Assembly: GCF_023197165.1 (NCBI RefSeq)
Contig: NZ_JALPRD010000020.1
Span: forward strand, 1 to 63,935
DNA from: Sphingopyxis sp. MSC1_008
Lineage (GTDB): Bacteria > Pseudomonadota > Alphaproteobacteria > Sphingomonadales > Sphingomonadaceae
Direction: 5' to 3'
Length of the DNA stretch: 63,935 nt
The position numbers and the translations under genes were made by a program. Shown here piece after piece: positions 35,075 to 45,451 of the stretch (its first letter is position 1; each line of letters begins with the position of its first letter). Under the pieces are notes generated by a model. It ran no database searches. It was given only the letters and a program-made list of their open reading frames with translations, and was not told the DNA's origin.

Positions 35075-36435
35075 TGGTATCAATTCACAGCATAACATTT
35101 AGATTAACTTTATTATATTCTGCATATTTTTGCTTAGTAATTATTATATCTTTGGGCTCATATTATTATTTTTATGTTGAATCCCCGACCAATGCCCTTA
35201 AGGATCAACTTCGCCAAGAAGCAGCCGAATTGTCCGCTGTTTACGAGCGCGGTGGCGTCGTGGCGGCAACCCGGGCCCTCGATGTGCGGCGGCACAAGGA
35301 GGCCGGGCGCGATCCTTTCGACGCGCTGATCAACGGCCGGGGGGCCGTGGTCTCCAGCAACCTGCCCAGTTGGCCCGCCAGATCCTCGCAAGACTGGCTT
35401 CGGATCGAAGCCGACCTGCACCTCGACGGCCAAGAGGAAGACCGCGAGGCGCTTGTACTCGATCATCAACTCGGCGACGGCGCCAGGCTTCTCATTGGCC
35501 GCAACATCGAGGATCTGGACGACCTTGAGGAACAGGTCGCGCAGGCGGCGACCGTATTCCTGCCGATCGCGGCGACACTGGCCATCGTCGGCGGGGCGCT
35601 CATCAGCTGGTCCGTTGGGCGAAGGATAGAGGCGCTCGATTCGGCCGTCCGGCGGATCATGGGCAGCACGCTTTCGGACCGAATACCTCTGGCCGGAAAG
35701 AATGACGACCTCGATCATCTGGCGGCCGCTGTGAACGCCATGCTGAGTCGACTGGAAGTGGCAGTGGACGCGCTTCGACGGACATCGGACAGCGTAGCGC
35801 ACGAACTCCGGACGCCGCTGGCCCGGCTTCAGTCGCACCTTGAGGAAATGGCGGAAAGCGAATCGCCCTCGCCTGACAGCATCGCCCGCGCATTGAGCGA
35901 AGTCGAGCGCCTCGCAATCATGTTCGACACGGTGTTGACCGTCACGCAACTCGAATCGGGTAGCGGAGCGATGACGTTGCGCGAAGTCGATATGTCGCAA
36001 ATCCTGACCGACGCGGCCGATCTCTACGCCGGCATCGCCGAAGAGCGAGATCTGCGGTTTGACCTGCGTATCGACGCCGGCCTCCACGCCCGCGGAAGCG
36101 CCGAACTCTTGTTTCGGTCCGCTTGCAATCTGCTCGACAACGCGATGAAATATACGCCGCCGGGCGGGGCTGTTGCGTTGGAGGCGCATGCTGCGGACCG
36201 CGACATTCTCATTCTCATCTCGGACACCGGCCCCGGTATCTCGAGCGAATTGCACGGCCTGGTTCTGCAACGCTTCTATCGCGCTCCCTCGACCGCGCCC
36301 GTTCCGGGCCTTGGCATGGGCCTCGCCTTTGTTGCGGCCGTCAACCGCATACACGGTGCCTCGCTCACCTTTACCTCGGGCAAAGGCTTGCGCGTCGAGT
36401 GGCGAATTCCGTCGATCGAACCCGGATCGGGATGA
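35074..36435 (+). CDS. Membrane sensor histidine kinase
   Basis: Encodes 453 residues: span 1 (about 9-34), a periplasmic sensor of about 120 residues with no recognised fold, span 2 (about 160-182), a HAMP linker (about 183-235), the HisKA domain with phospho-acceptor His243 (SVAHELRTPLARL), and an ATPase domain with N box CNLLDNAMKYTP, G1 SDTGPGIS and G2 GLGMGLAF. It should phosphorylate the OmpR-type partner encoded just before it. The first 110 bases of the gene are remarkably AT-rich compared with the rest of the window, in part because they encode the first span. The signal is unknown. Confidence 0.92.
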   Translation: MVSIHSITFRLTLLYSAYFCLVIIISLGSYYYFYVESPTNALKDQLRQEAAELSAVYERGGVVAATRALDVRRHKEAGRDPFDALINGRGAVVSSNLPSWPARSSQDWLRIEADLHLDGQEEDREALVLDHQLGDGARLLIGRNIEDLDDLEEQVAQAATVFLPIAATLAIVGGALISWSVGRRIEALDSAVRRIMGSTLSDRIPLAGKNDDLDHLAAAVNAMLSRLEVAVDALRRTSDSVAHELRTPLARLQSHLEEMAESESPSPDSIARALSEVERLAIMFDTVLTVTQLESGSGAMTLREVDMSQILTDAADLYAGIAEERDLRFDLRIDAGLHARGSAELLFRSACNLLDNAMKYTPPGGAVALEAHAADRDILILISDTGPGISSELHGLVLQRFYRAPSTAPVPGLGMGLAFVAAVNRIHGASLTFTSGKGLRVEWRIPSIEPGSG

Positions 36436-36598
36436 CGGCCTGGGGCGCTTTCGCCGTTGGCCGCGGGGCTTGGCGGAATCCGGTTTTCTTTCGAGATGTA
36501 TTGACCCGAGCGTCGGACGGAAACGCATCCAGGGATCGCGCTTCTGTGTTCGGTCGGCGACGAAAACAATACTGTCCGGTCAGGCGAGGATTTGGATA

Positions 36599-36646
36599 TA
36601 TAACTAAAGATATAGAGAGCCTCGCAACGATTTATAACTAAGAGAT
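36599..36646 (+). promoter_or_regulatory. Direct repeat, candidate OmpR-type binding sites
   Basis: TATAACTAAAGAT (36599-36611) is repeated as TATAACTAAGAGAT (36633-36646), 34 bases apart, which is about three helix turns, so both copies lie on nearly the same face. OmpR/PhoB-type regulators bind direct repeats upstream of their targets. They lie about 235 bases before the peroxidase start. Confidence 0.45.
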
Positions 36647-36717
36647 GCCCAACTATCACCTAAGGACGACTCGACATGTGGCCGGTGATGGACCGATAGC
36701 TAAACAATAGTTTGCTA

Positions 36718-36735
36718 GGGCGATTCGAAACGCCC
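36718..36735. promoter_or_regulatory. Near-perfect 18-base palindrome upstream of the peroxidase gene
   Basis: GGGCGATTCGAAACGCCC is self-complementary at 16 of 18 positions, with TTCGAA at its centre. It lies 143 bases before the peroxidase start and could be the site of the LuxR-type regulator or an operator overlapping the promoter. Confidence 0.4.
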
Positions 36736-36878
36736 AAAATTATTAAAAGCAGCATGAGGCGGGGTTAGGAAAAACTCGCAAAATGGTGATCGAACGAGTG
36801 TAATTCTCGTCGCGAACTTCTGCGCCTTTTTTCCTGTGATTGGCCTGCTCTTAAGCCAAGGTGGAAAAGGAACGGATC

Positions 36879-39800
36879 ATGGCAGTCAAGCTCAACAAGC
36901 ACGACCTCGAATTCATCCTCGCGCAAATCAAGATCGCCGAAGCGCATTCGGCGGGAACACCGCTGGACGAGTTGGTGACCCGGCCGCACCTGCCATATGG
37001 TCTTCGCACGGTGGATGGGTCGTACAACAACGTCCTTCCCGGCCGTGAATTCTGGGGGGCGGCCGACCAGACGATGCCGCGCATGTTCGACCCGCATTGG
37101 CGCAACGATGCCGATGGCGACCAGATGTATTTCGGCCCCCCGTCAATGGGTGCGCCGCCCCCGGTGACGAACACCGACTACGACAGCGCGGCGAGTGTCG
37201 CGGACGCCGATCCGCGGATCATCTCGAACCTGATCGTCGATCAAACGCCCGGAAACCCCGCGGCGATCACGGCCGCGCTGCAAAACGCGGGCTACGAGGG
37301 GAATATGGCGGCGGCGGTGCTGGATATTCAAACCGAATATCAGCAACTCAAGGCCCTCACCGCGGCGCTCGAGGGTGTGAATGACGCGCTACTCGAAACC
37401 TTCCGTGCCGAATTTCAGGCGTTGACCGACTCATACGGGATCGAGCTCGACGGCGACAGCCTGGTCATTCCCAACGTCGCACCGGATGAGGGCCTGTCCG
37501 CGCCGTTCAATGGCTGGATGACCTTCTTTGGCCAGTTCTTCGATCACGGTCTCGACCTGATCAGCAAGGGCGGCGCCGGAACGATCTATGTTCCTCTGCA
37601 GCCGGACGATCCGCTGTACGTTCCGGGCGGGCATACGAACTTCATGGTGCTGACCCGTGCGACTCAGTTCGACGGACCGGGAGCGGACGGCGTTCTGGGA
37701 ACCGCGGACGATACCGAGCGGGAATCGATCAACGTCACGACGCCGTTCGTCGACCAGAACCAGACCTACACCTCCCATCCCTCGCATCAAATATTCCTGC
37801 GCGAATATGCGATGGTGGATGGAAAGCCGCTTGCCACCGGCCGCATGCTGGATGGCCAGAATGGCGGACTTCCCACATGGGCGGACGTCAAGCTTCAGGC
37901 GAAGGAACTGCTCGGCATCGAGCTGACCGACAAGGATGTTTTCAACATCCCGCTGATCCGCACCGATCTTTATGGAGAGTTCATTCGCAATGCGGACGGC
38001 TTCCCGCAGGTTATCACCAACATCGGCCCCGATGGCATTCCCAATACCGAGGACGATCTGACGGCCAGCGGCACGCCGGCCGACCCCCTGACGCTGCGAC
38101 GCTTCGGGGAGCCCGAAGCGGCCGGGGACGTGGTGCCCGTCCGCACGTCGCATTCCTTCCTCGATGATATCGCCCACAATGCCGTGCCGGTGATCACCAG
38201 CGACGGCATTCTCATTGTCGACAATGTGATTGTCGACGGTGTCGATCCGGCGGGCAATGCGGTCCAGTTCAACCCCCTGACCGGGGCTAACACCGAATAT
38301 GACAACGAACTGCTCGACCGGCATTTCATCACCGGCGACGGCCGCGGCAACGAGAATATCGGCCTCACCGCCGTTCACCATGTTTTCCATTCCGAGCACA
38401 ATCGGCAGGTCGAAACGAACAAGCTCGAAATCCTGAAGTCGGGCGACCTGGCGTTCGTCAATGAATGGCTTCTCGTCGACATTACCCAGACCGAACTCGA
38501 TGCAGCCGCCGGTCTCTCTGGCGCCGCATTGCGAACCTATGCCGACACGCTCGGCTGGGACGGCGAGCGGCTGTTCCAGACAGCCCGCTTCGCGACCGAG
38601 ATGCAGTACCAGCACCTCGTTTTCGAAGAGTTCGGCCGCAAGGTGCAGCCGATGATCGACCCGTTCGTGTTCAACACGATCACCGACATCGATCCGGCGA
38701 TCTTCGCCGAGTTCGCGCACGTCGTCTATCGCTTCGGCCATTCGATGCTGACCGAGGACCTCGGCCGGATGTTCCTCGACGAGAATGGGAATCCGGTCAT
38801 CTACAACGAGGCCGGTGAAGCCGTTCCGGTGGACCCCGTGGACCTTGAGACTTGGGGCAACGACATCGGGCTGATCGAGGCGTTTCTCAATCCACTCGAA
38901 TTCGACAAGGACGGGACGATTTCGCACGATCAGGCGGCGGGAGCGATCTTCCGCGGCATGACCCGCGTCCACGGCAACGAAATCGACGAATTCGTCACCG
39001 ATGCATTGCGCAACAACCTGCTCGGCCTGCCGCTCGATCTCGCGGCGATCAACATCGCGCGGGGCCGCGACACCGGCATGCCCACGCTCAACGAGGCACG
39101 CCAGCAACTCTATGCGGCATCGAGTTCCACCTTCCTCAAGCCGTACGAGAGCTGGGCGGATTTCGCCTCGAATCTGAAGACGCCGGCTTCGGTGATCAAC
39201 TTCATCGCCGCTTACGGAACGCATGCGTCGATCGTCGCTGCCGGCAACGATCTTTCGGAGCGGCGCGACGCCGCGACGCTGCTTGTGCTCGGCGATCCGA
39301 CCTTGGCGGGTGCTGCTGCGGACGCGTTCAACGCCGAGCGCATGGCCTTTCTGAACGGACCGGCCGCGACAACCGGCGTCAATGAGATCGACCTTTGGAT
39401 CGGCGGCCTGGCCGAAAAGAAGATGCCGTTCGGCGGCTTCCTGGGTTCGACCTTCAACGCGGTGTTCGAAGCGCAGATGGAATTGCTCCAGGATCTCGAC
39501 CGCTTCTACTATCTCACGCGCACGCAGGGTCTCAACCTGCTCAACGAGCTTGAGAACAACGCCTTTGCCAAGCTCATCATGGCCAACACCGATATGGTCG
39601 ATCCCGGTCCGGACGGGCTGAGCGGCACCGACGACGATGGCCCCTTGAATTATCACGTCGGGGTGGATTCCTTCGCGCTGCATGACTTTGTGCTGCACGT
39701 CGATCCGACGAAGCAGATCGGCCCCGATCCGACGCATGACGACGCCACCCTCAATGGCCTTGGCCAGACCAAGGTGCAGCGCGACAACCCCGCCACGGCG

Positions 39801-42800
39801 GGCGTCGACCCCAACTATATCCGCGTGCTGGGCGGCGAACACACCGCGATCAACGGCACCGATGGCGACGATACGATCATCTCCGACTTCGGCGATGACG
39901 CCATCTGGGGCGGCGGCGGCAACGACCGCATCGAGAGCGGCGCCGGGGTCGACTTCGTGATCGGCGGCGCGGGCGACGACATCATCACCGACAGCGGCGA
40001 TACCGGCGACTTCATCAAGGGCGAGGACGGCGACGACGTCATCGCCAACTCAAACGGCCTCGACGTCATCATGGGCGGTGACGGACAGGATGTCGTCATC
40101 GTCGGCGTCGATGGCACCGAGGTGTTCGCCGGCGAAGGCAACGACTTCATCCTCGGCGGCGCCGACATCGACTTCCTCATGGGCAACGAGGGCGATGACT
40201 GGATCGAAGGCGGCGACGGCTTCGACACCATCGCCGGTGAGAATTCGGAGCTGTTCTTCAACTCGACCATCATCGGCCATGACGTGGCGTTCGCCGGCGA
40301 GAATGAGAATGACTTCGACATGGAGTCGGGCGACGACATCATGGTGCAGGGCGAAAGCGTCATGCGCAACGAAGGCATGCTCGGCTTCGACTGGGCGATC
40401 CACAAGGACAACCGCGTGGCGGCCGACTCCGACATGCGCATCCCGATCTTCACCACTGTGGCGGACAATATCCTGCGCGACCGTTTCGACCAGACGGAGG
40501 CGCTGTCGGGCTGGATTCACAACGACGTCCTGCGCGGCGACGATCGCGGATCGCGGGAGGAGATCGAGGTCGAGCTCGACATGACCGGCCACGAACTCAC
40601 CCATGGCGGCGTGGGGCGCATCAACGGGTTGAGCGCCCTGCTGGGAAGCAGCATCGTCACGACCGTTCCCGCAGGCGTCGATCCCGAGACGGTGGTGGCC
40701 TGGACGGGCGGCAACATCCTGATCGGCGGGGACGGCAACGACACGTTCGAAGGCCGCGGTGGCAATGATTTCATCCACGGCGATGCCTGGCTCAATGTCC
40801 GCATCAGCGTCCGCGAACTCGATGGAGACGGAAATGTCACGACGACCGAGGCGTTCACTGTCGGCAGTCTGAAGCAGGTCGTCGAAATCGATGGCGTCAG
40901 CAAGCCGCTGTCCGAATTCCTGCTCAGCGGAGACATCAAACCGAAGCAGCTCACGATCGTGCGCGAAATCCTCTACGACGAGAATGCGAACGGGGACGTC
41001 GATACCGCGATCTTCGCAGGCAATATGTCCTGGTACGAGATCACGCATGTCGGCGATCGCACCTATGTGGCTCGCCGCGAGCAGGAGGAAATCGACCCGC
41101 AGGTCGATGAGGGCACCGATACGCTGATCGGGATCGAGCGCATCCAGTTCGCGGACCAGATTTACACGATCCGCGAGACGGGAAATGTCGACCCGACGGG
41201 GCGGCTGATGATCAGCGGCCTGCCGGCGGCCGAAGATGAGCCGCTCACCGTTTCGTCGGCCAATGTCCGCGATCTCAACAATCCCGATGGCTTGGTGACC
41301 GACATCACCTACCGCTGGCAGATCGAACGGAACGACGGCACCGGCGATTATATCGACATCCCGGGAGCGCGCGGCGACACATTCACCCCCAGCGACGAAC
41401 ATACCGGTTTGCGCATCCGCGTGCTCGGCACCTATGTCGATGGCGGCGGGGTGACCGAAACCGTCACCTCCGCCCCGACCGACGTCGTGATCGGCATCAA
41501 CGACCAGCCGGTCGGCGATCTCCTGATCAGCGACATGTCGCCGACCGAGGACCGGCCGCTGACCGCCACGGCCGCCTTCACCGACGCTGATGGGATGAGC
41601 GATGCCTTCGAAGAGGCGTTGCTTACCTATCAATGGCAATATTCGGCCACCGGCGCGGTCGCCGGCGATTCGGACGCGGGCTGGATCAATGTCCCCGCGG
41701 CCGAGGGTGGCAACGACCGGAGCTTTACCCCCGGTCCGGCGCAGGTCGGGCAGTATCTGCGGGTGGTCGTCGTCTATCAGGACGACCTGCTCAACACGCA
41801 CCGCGTCAATTCGGCGGTGACCGAAATTGTCGGCAATCACCTCATATCGGATGCCGCCATCATCAATGGCAGCGGCGACGGCACGACCGCCGGGGCCGAC
41901 TGGATCCAGGGAGGTGACGGGAACAACAATATCGCCGGCCTGGCTGGCGGCGACCTCATCAACGGCGGCGGCGGTTCCGATACGATCGCCGGTGGCGATG
42001 GCGATGACACGCTCGCTGGCGGACAGGGCGATGACGTTATCAGCGGCGACGCAGGGAACGACACGATTCTCTATGGAGCCGGTGACGACAATGACCTGAT
42101 CGACGGCGGCACCGGCTTCGACACGCTGAAGGTGACGCAAGCGACGTCCAACTCGAACGATAATGTGACGGTTTCCCTCAGTGGAGGAAGCTTGACCAAC
42201 GTCGGCGGCATGTCGGTGCAGAATGTCGAGAATGCCGAGCTGGATCTTGGCGCGGGCACCGACACCCTCAACTACAACGGAACGTCCGACGCCGTCGAAG
42301 TCGATCTGCTTACGGGGACCGCGACCGGCTTCTCGTTCGTTCGCGGAGTCGAGAATGTGACCGGGGGAACGGGCAACGACACGCTGCTCGGCAACGTCGC
42401 CGACAATCACCTCGTCGGAGCCGCCGGAAACGACACCCTGCGCGGCGGATTCGGCAATGACAATCTGGAAGGCAACGCCGGCGCCGACCTGCTTTACGGC
42501 GAGCAGGGCGACGACATCATCAACGGCGGCGATGGCGATGACCGGGTCGACGGCGGTGTCGGTAACGACACGGCGAGCTATGCCGGAGCGGCGGCCCCGG
42601 TCACGGTAACGCTCGATGCCATCGATCCTCAAAATACGGTCGGCGCCGGGACCGACTGGCTGGTCGGGATCGAGAATCTGATCGGCAGCTCGCACGCCGA
42701 CACGCTGACCGGCAATGCCTCCGATAACCTCATCGACGGTGGGGCGGGTGCCGACACCATGACCGGCGGGCTTGGAAACGACATCTATGTCGTCGACCAT

Positions 42801-45440
42801 GCGTCCGACAATGTGGTCGAGGCGGCCGGCGGCGGGAACGACACGGTTCGCTCGTCGTTGGCTGCCTATACCCTGCATGCCAATGTGGAGAATCTGGTGG
42901 TTGTCAGCGGCGGCGACGCCACGGGCAATGATCTCGACAACCGGCTGACCGGCGACGCCGAGGACAACATTCTCGACGGCGGCCTCGGGATCGACACGGT
43001 CGTGCTGGATGGCGCGATCACCGATTATGAATTCGCGCTCGTTGGCGGGAATTTAACCGTCACAAGCGCCTCCGGCGGAACCGACACACTTCTCAACATC
43101 GAGAGGGCGGAGATCGGCGGCATTTCCTACGCCATCCTGAGGGGAACGAACGGCGTGGACGCCCTCGCGGGAACCGCCGATGCCGAGTTGATCCTTGGCT
43201 TCAATGGCGTGGATTCGCTCCAGGGCGGCGGCGGCGACGACATTCTTGTCGGCGGAAACCAGGCCGATGCCATGGCGGGCGGCACCGGCAGTGATACCTA
43301 TATCGTCAACAACGGCGGCGACACCGTCGATGAGACCGGCGGCGACGGCGAGGATGTCATCTATTCCTCGGTCACGCGGAATCTCAATGCTGTGGCACAG
43401 GTTATCGGGGACGTCGAAAATCTCACCCTGACCGGTACGGCGAACATCAACGCCGTCGGCAATGGGCTCGACAATGGGCTCACCGGCAATTCCGGGAACA
43501 ACACGCTGAACGGCGGCGGCGGTGCTGACGAACTGGTCGGCGCGGCTGGAGAAGATGCGCTTAATGGCGGCGCCGGAAACGACAGCCTTGCCGGCGGCGA
43601 TGGCAACGACACGTTGAACGGCGCCGGCGGCACCGCCGACGTGGCCGTGTTCGACGGCGCGGCGGGCGAGTATATCTTCAATGCCTCGGCAGGCTCGCTC
43701 GCTTCGGTGACCGACATCGTCGGCGCCGGCGGAACCGATACGCTGGCGAACATCGAACGGGTGCGGTTCGGCGACGGTGTCAGCCTTGCGATCATGACCG
43801 ATGCTCCGGGTCAGGACAGCCTGATGCAAGCGACCGAAGCCTCGATCATCCTCGGCGGCGACGGTAGCGACGAGATCAGGGGCAGCGACGCCGACGACGT
43901 CATCATTGGCGGTGCCGGCGACGATTTCCTGAACGGAAGCGACGTGCCGGACGGCGACAACGCCGTTACCGGCGCTACGGACGACGATATCTTCATCTGG
44001 AACGTCGGTGACGGCAGCGACACCATCAACGGCGGTTTCGAAGGGGCCGACGGTGACCGGCTGGTGATCAACGGCAATGCCGAAGCCGAGGTCTATCGCA
44101 TCTACACGATCGAAGAGGCCATTGCGCGCATCGCATTCGAAGATGGTGACGTCGGCGGCGATTTCGAAGCCGAAATCGTGGTCACGCGCCAGGTCGCGGG
44201 CGGTGAGGAAGTCGTCATTTCGGCGATGACCGAAATCGAGGAAATCACGATCAACGGCACCAATGTCGCGGGCAACGGCACCGCCGGCAACGATACATTC
44301 GAGATTTACGGCAACTTCGATACGACGACCAGCCTGCGTCCGAACACGATCACGCTGACCGGTTCGGCCGGTGACGATACCGTCGATATCTCGTCCCTGC
44401 GCTCGGCCCACCGGATCATATTCCATACGCGCGGCGGCCAGGACGTGATCATCGGCACGCTGCGTCCCGGCGACGTGATCCAACTGCCCGATGGCGCCCT
44501 GCTCGAGGATTATGAAACCTCGATCGGAGAGAATGGCGTGGTCACGATGTCCAACGGCACACACAGCGTCTCGTTCATCAGCGAAGGCGGACTGCCCGAC
44601 GTCGTATCGCCAGGCGATGACGACGATGATGACGACGATGACGATCAGGGTACTCCCGGCGATGGTGATGATGACGACGATGATCATGACGATGATGATC
44701 ATGACGCGTGTCATGACCACGACGACGACGATCAGGGCGCACCGGCACCGGCGCCGTCAGGTCGCAGCACGTCTGGAAACGATCATCTCGTCGGAACCGC
44801 CGACGACGATAATCTGACCGGGGGCTCGGGCGACGACCGCCTTGAGGGACGCGGCGGCGATGACACGCTCTCGGGCGGCTCGGGTGACGACGAGCTCAAG
44901 GGCGGCAACGGCGACGACATGCTCTCGGGCGGATCGGGCGACGATCTGCTCAAGGGTGGCGAGGGCGATGACGCACTCGGCGGCGGCTCGGGCGACGACC
45001 GGCTCGACGGTGGCGATGGCGACGATGTGCTGACGGGCGGCGGCGGCGACGACGTCTTCGTCTTTAGCGACGGCGACGATCGTGTGACCGATTTCGACGT
45101 CGATGACGATGTGATCGACCTCAGCGCCCTTGGCATCACCGCTGCAAATTTCGCGTCGCGCGTCGCGATGGCGCAATCGGGCGATGGCGCGGTTCTGAGG
45201 ATCGACGGCCATTCGATGCTGTTCGACGCGATGACCGCGGGCGATCTAGCGGGCGCGTCCTTCCGCTTCGCCGGAGGCGGCGTCGGCGCCGCGCCGCTCG
45301 CCGCGCCCCCGGAAGCAGGGACGCAGTCGTCGGCCGATCTCGATCCCACGCCGCAGGCTCTTGATCGCTGGCTGGACCTGGCTCGCGATCGGTGGATCGA
45401 TCGCGCCGACATGATCCGCAACGATTGGGATTATGTCTGA
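36879..45440 (+). CDS. Giant secreted animal-type haem peroxidase with RTX calcium-binding repeats
   Basis: Encodes 2,853 residues. Residues about 42-900 form an animal (peroxidase-cyclooxygenase) haem peroxidase: the entry motif LRTVDGSYNNV with GREFWG, distal His223 in FFGQFFDHGLD, proximal His621 in VVYRFGHSML, and the NIARGRDTGMPTLNEAR motif (about 725-741). RTX nonapeptides (GGxGxDxxx) start at about 993. Two Ig/cadherin-like repeats (about 1445-1655) and more RTX blocks follow (about 1670-2060, 2090-2260, 2320-2380). An Asp/His-rich linker (about 2579-2625) leads to a last RTX array (about 2638-2750) and a C-terminal type I secretion region. No signal peptide is present, as expected. 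It should oxidise halides or organic compounds with peroxide outside the cell. ATG 36879 follows AAGGAA by about 7 bases. Similar RTX peroxidases (peroxicins) are known in Pseudomonas and marine bacteria. Confidence 0.93.
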   Translation: MAVKLNKHDLEFILAQIKIAEAHSAGTPLDELVTRPHLPYGLRTVDGSYNNVLPGREFWGAADQTMPRMFDPHWRNDADGDQMYFGPPSMGAPPPVTNTDYDSAASVADADPRIISNLIVDQTPGNPAAITAALQNAGYEGNMAAAVLDIQTEYQQLKALTAALEGVNDALLETFRAEFQALTDSYGIELDGDSLVIPNVAPDEGLSAPFNGWMTFFGQFFDHGLDLISKGGAGTIYVPLQPDDPLYVPGGHTNFMVLTRATQFDGPGADGVLGTADDTERESINVTTPFVDQNQTYTSHPSHQIFLREYAMVDGKPLATGRMLDGQNGGLPTWADVKLQAKELLGIELTDKDVFNIPLIRTDLYGEFIRNADGFPQVITNIGPDGIPNTEDDLTASGTPADPLTLRRFGEPEAAGDVVPVRTSHSFLDDIAHNAVPVITSDGILIVDNVIVDGVDPAGNAVQFNPLTGANTEYDNELLDRHFITGDGRGNENIGLTAVHHVFHSEHNRQVETNKLEILKSGDLAFVNEWLLVDITQTELDAAAGLSGAALRTYADTLGWDGERLFQTARFATEMQYQHLVFEEFGRKVQPMIDPFVFNTITDIDPAIFAEFAHVVYRFGHSMLTEDLGRMFLDENGNPVIYNEAGEAVPVDPVDLETWGNDIGLIEAFLNPLEFDKDGTISHDQAAGAIFRGMTRVHGNEIDEFVTDALRNNLLGLPLDLAAINIARGRDTGMPTLNEARQQLYAASSSTFLKPYESWADFASNLKTPASVINFIAAYGTHASIVAAGNDLSERRDAATLLVLGDPTLAGAAADAFNAERMAFLNGPAATTGVNEIDLWIGGLAEKKMPFGGFLGSTFNAVFEAQMELLQDLDRFYYLTRTQGLNLLNELENNAFAKLIMANTDMVDPGPDGLSGTDDDGPLNYHVGVDSFALHDFVLHVDPTKQIGPDPTHDDATLNGLGQTKVQRDNPATAGVDPNYIRVLGGEHTAINGTDGDDTIISDFGDDAIWGGGGNDRIESGAGVDFVIGGAGDDIITDSGDTGDFIKGEDGDDVIANSNGLDVIMGGDGQDVVIVGVDGTEVFAGEGNDFILGGADIDFLMGNEGDDWIEGGDGFDTIAGENSELFFNSTIIGHDVAFAGENENDFDMESGDDIMVQGESVMRNEGMLGFDWAIHKDNRVAADSDMRIPIFTTVADNILRDRFDQTEALSGWIHNDVLRGDDRGSREEIEVELDMTGHELTHGGVGRINGLSALLGSSIVTTVPAGVDPETVVAWTGGNILIGGDGNDTFEGRGGNDFIHGDAWLNVRISVRELDGDGNVTTTEAFTVGSLKQVVEIDGVSKPLSEFLLSGDIKPKQLTIVREILYDENANGDVDTAIFAGNMSWYEITHVGDRTYVARREQEEIDPQVDEGTDTLIGIERIQFADQIYTIRETGNVDPTGRLMISGLPAAEDEPLTVSSANVRDLNNPDGLVTDITYRWQIERNDGTGDYIDIPGARGDTFTPSDEHTGLRIRVLGTYVDGGGVTETVTSAPTDVVIGINDQPVGDLLISDMSPTEDRPLTATAAFTDADGMSDAFEEALLTYQWQYSATGAVAGDSDAGWINVPAAEGGNDRSFTPGPAQVGQYLRVVVVYQDDLLNTHRVNSAVTEIVGNHLISDAAIINGSGDGTTAGADWIQGGDGNNNIAGLAGGDLINGGGGSDTIAGGDGDDTLAGGQGDDVISGDAGNDTILYGAGDDNDLIDGGTGFDTLKVTQATSNSNDNVTVSLSGGSLTNVGGMSVQNVENAELDLGAGTDTLNYNGTSDAVEVDLLTGTATGFSFVRGVENVTGGTGNDTLLGNVADNHLVGAAGNDTLRGGFGNDNLEGNAGADLLYGEQGDDIINGGDGDDRVDGGVGNDTASYAGAAAPVTVTLDAIDPQNTVGAGTDWLVGIENLIGSSHADTLTGNASDNLIDGGAGADTMTGGLGNDIYVVDHASDNVVEAAGGGNDTVRSSLAAYTLHANVENLVVVSGGDATGNDLDNRLTGDAEDNILDGGLGIDTVVLDGAITDYEFALVGGNLTVTSASGGTDTLLNIERAEIGGISYAILRGTNGVDALAGTADAELILGFNGVDSLQGGGGDDILVGGNQADAMAGGTGSDTYIVNNGGDTVDETGGDGEDVIYSSVTRNLNAVAQVIGDVENLTLTGTANINAVGNGLDNGLTGNSGNNTLNGGGGADELVGAAGEDALNGGAGNDSLAGGDGNDTLNGAGGTADVAVFDGAAGEYIFNASAGSLASVTDIVGAGGTDTLANIERVRFGDGVSLAIMTDAPGQDSLMQATEASIILGGDGSDEIRGSDADDVIIGGAGDDFLNGSDVPDGDNAVTGATDDDIFIWNVGDGSDTINGGFEGADGDRLVINGNAEAEVYRIYTIEEAIARIAFEDGDVGGDFEAEIVVTRQVAGGEEVVISAMTEIEEITINGTNVAGNGTAGNDTFEIYGNFDTTTSLRPNTITLTGSAGDDTVDISSLRSAHRIIFHTRGGQDVIIGTLRPGDVIQLPDGALLEDYETSIGENGVVTMSNGTHSVSFISEGGLPDVVSPGDDDDDDDDDDQGTPGDGDDDDDDHDDDDHDACHDHDDDDQGAPAPAPSGRSTSGNDHLVGTADDDNLTGGSGDDRLEGRGGDDTLSGGSGDDELKGGNGDDMLSGGSGDDLLKGGEGDDALGGGSGDDRLDGGDGDDVLTGGGGDDVFVFSDGDDRVTDFDVDDDVIDLSALGITAANFASRVAMAQSGDGAVLRIDGHSMLFDAMTAGDLAGASFRFAGGGVGAAPLAAPPEAGTQSSADLDPTPQALDRWLDLARDRWIDRADMIRNDWDYV

Positions 45441-45451
45441 AGTCCCCCGGG

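Larger units (their letters stand above)
36436..36878 (+). promoter_or_regulatory. 443-base AT-rich control region upstream of the peroxidase gene
   Basis: No gene is seen. The region holds a direct repeat (36599-36646), a near-perfect palindrome (36718-36735), an imperfect inverted repeat TAGCTAAAC/GTTTGCTA at about 36697-36717, and a small hairpin ACGAG/CTCGT near 36795. It is unusually AT-rich for this window. A promoter is expected here, but I could not fix its -35/-10 boxes. Confidence 0.6.

Noticed and set aside
37431..42878. Long minus-strand open frames opposite the peroxidase gene
   Set aside because: They mirror the repetitive GGC/GAC codons of the RTX and peroxidase coding strand and show no domain of their own.
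39858..45120. Regular short DNA repeats that could suggest a CRISPR array or satellite
   Set aside because: They are in frame, encode GGxGxDxxx RTX repeats, vary at third positions and lack fixed repeat and spacer lengths.
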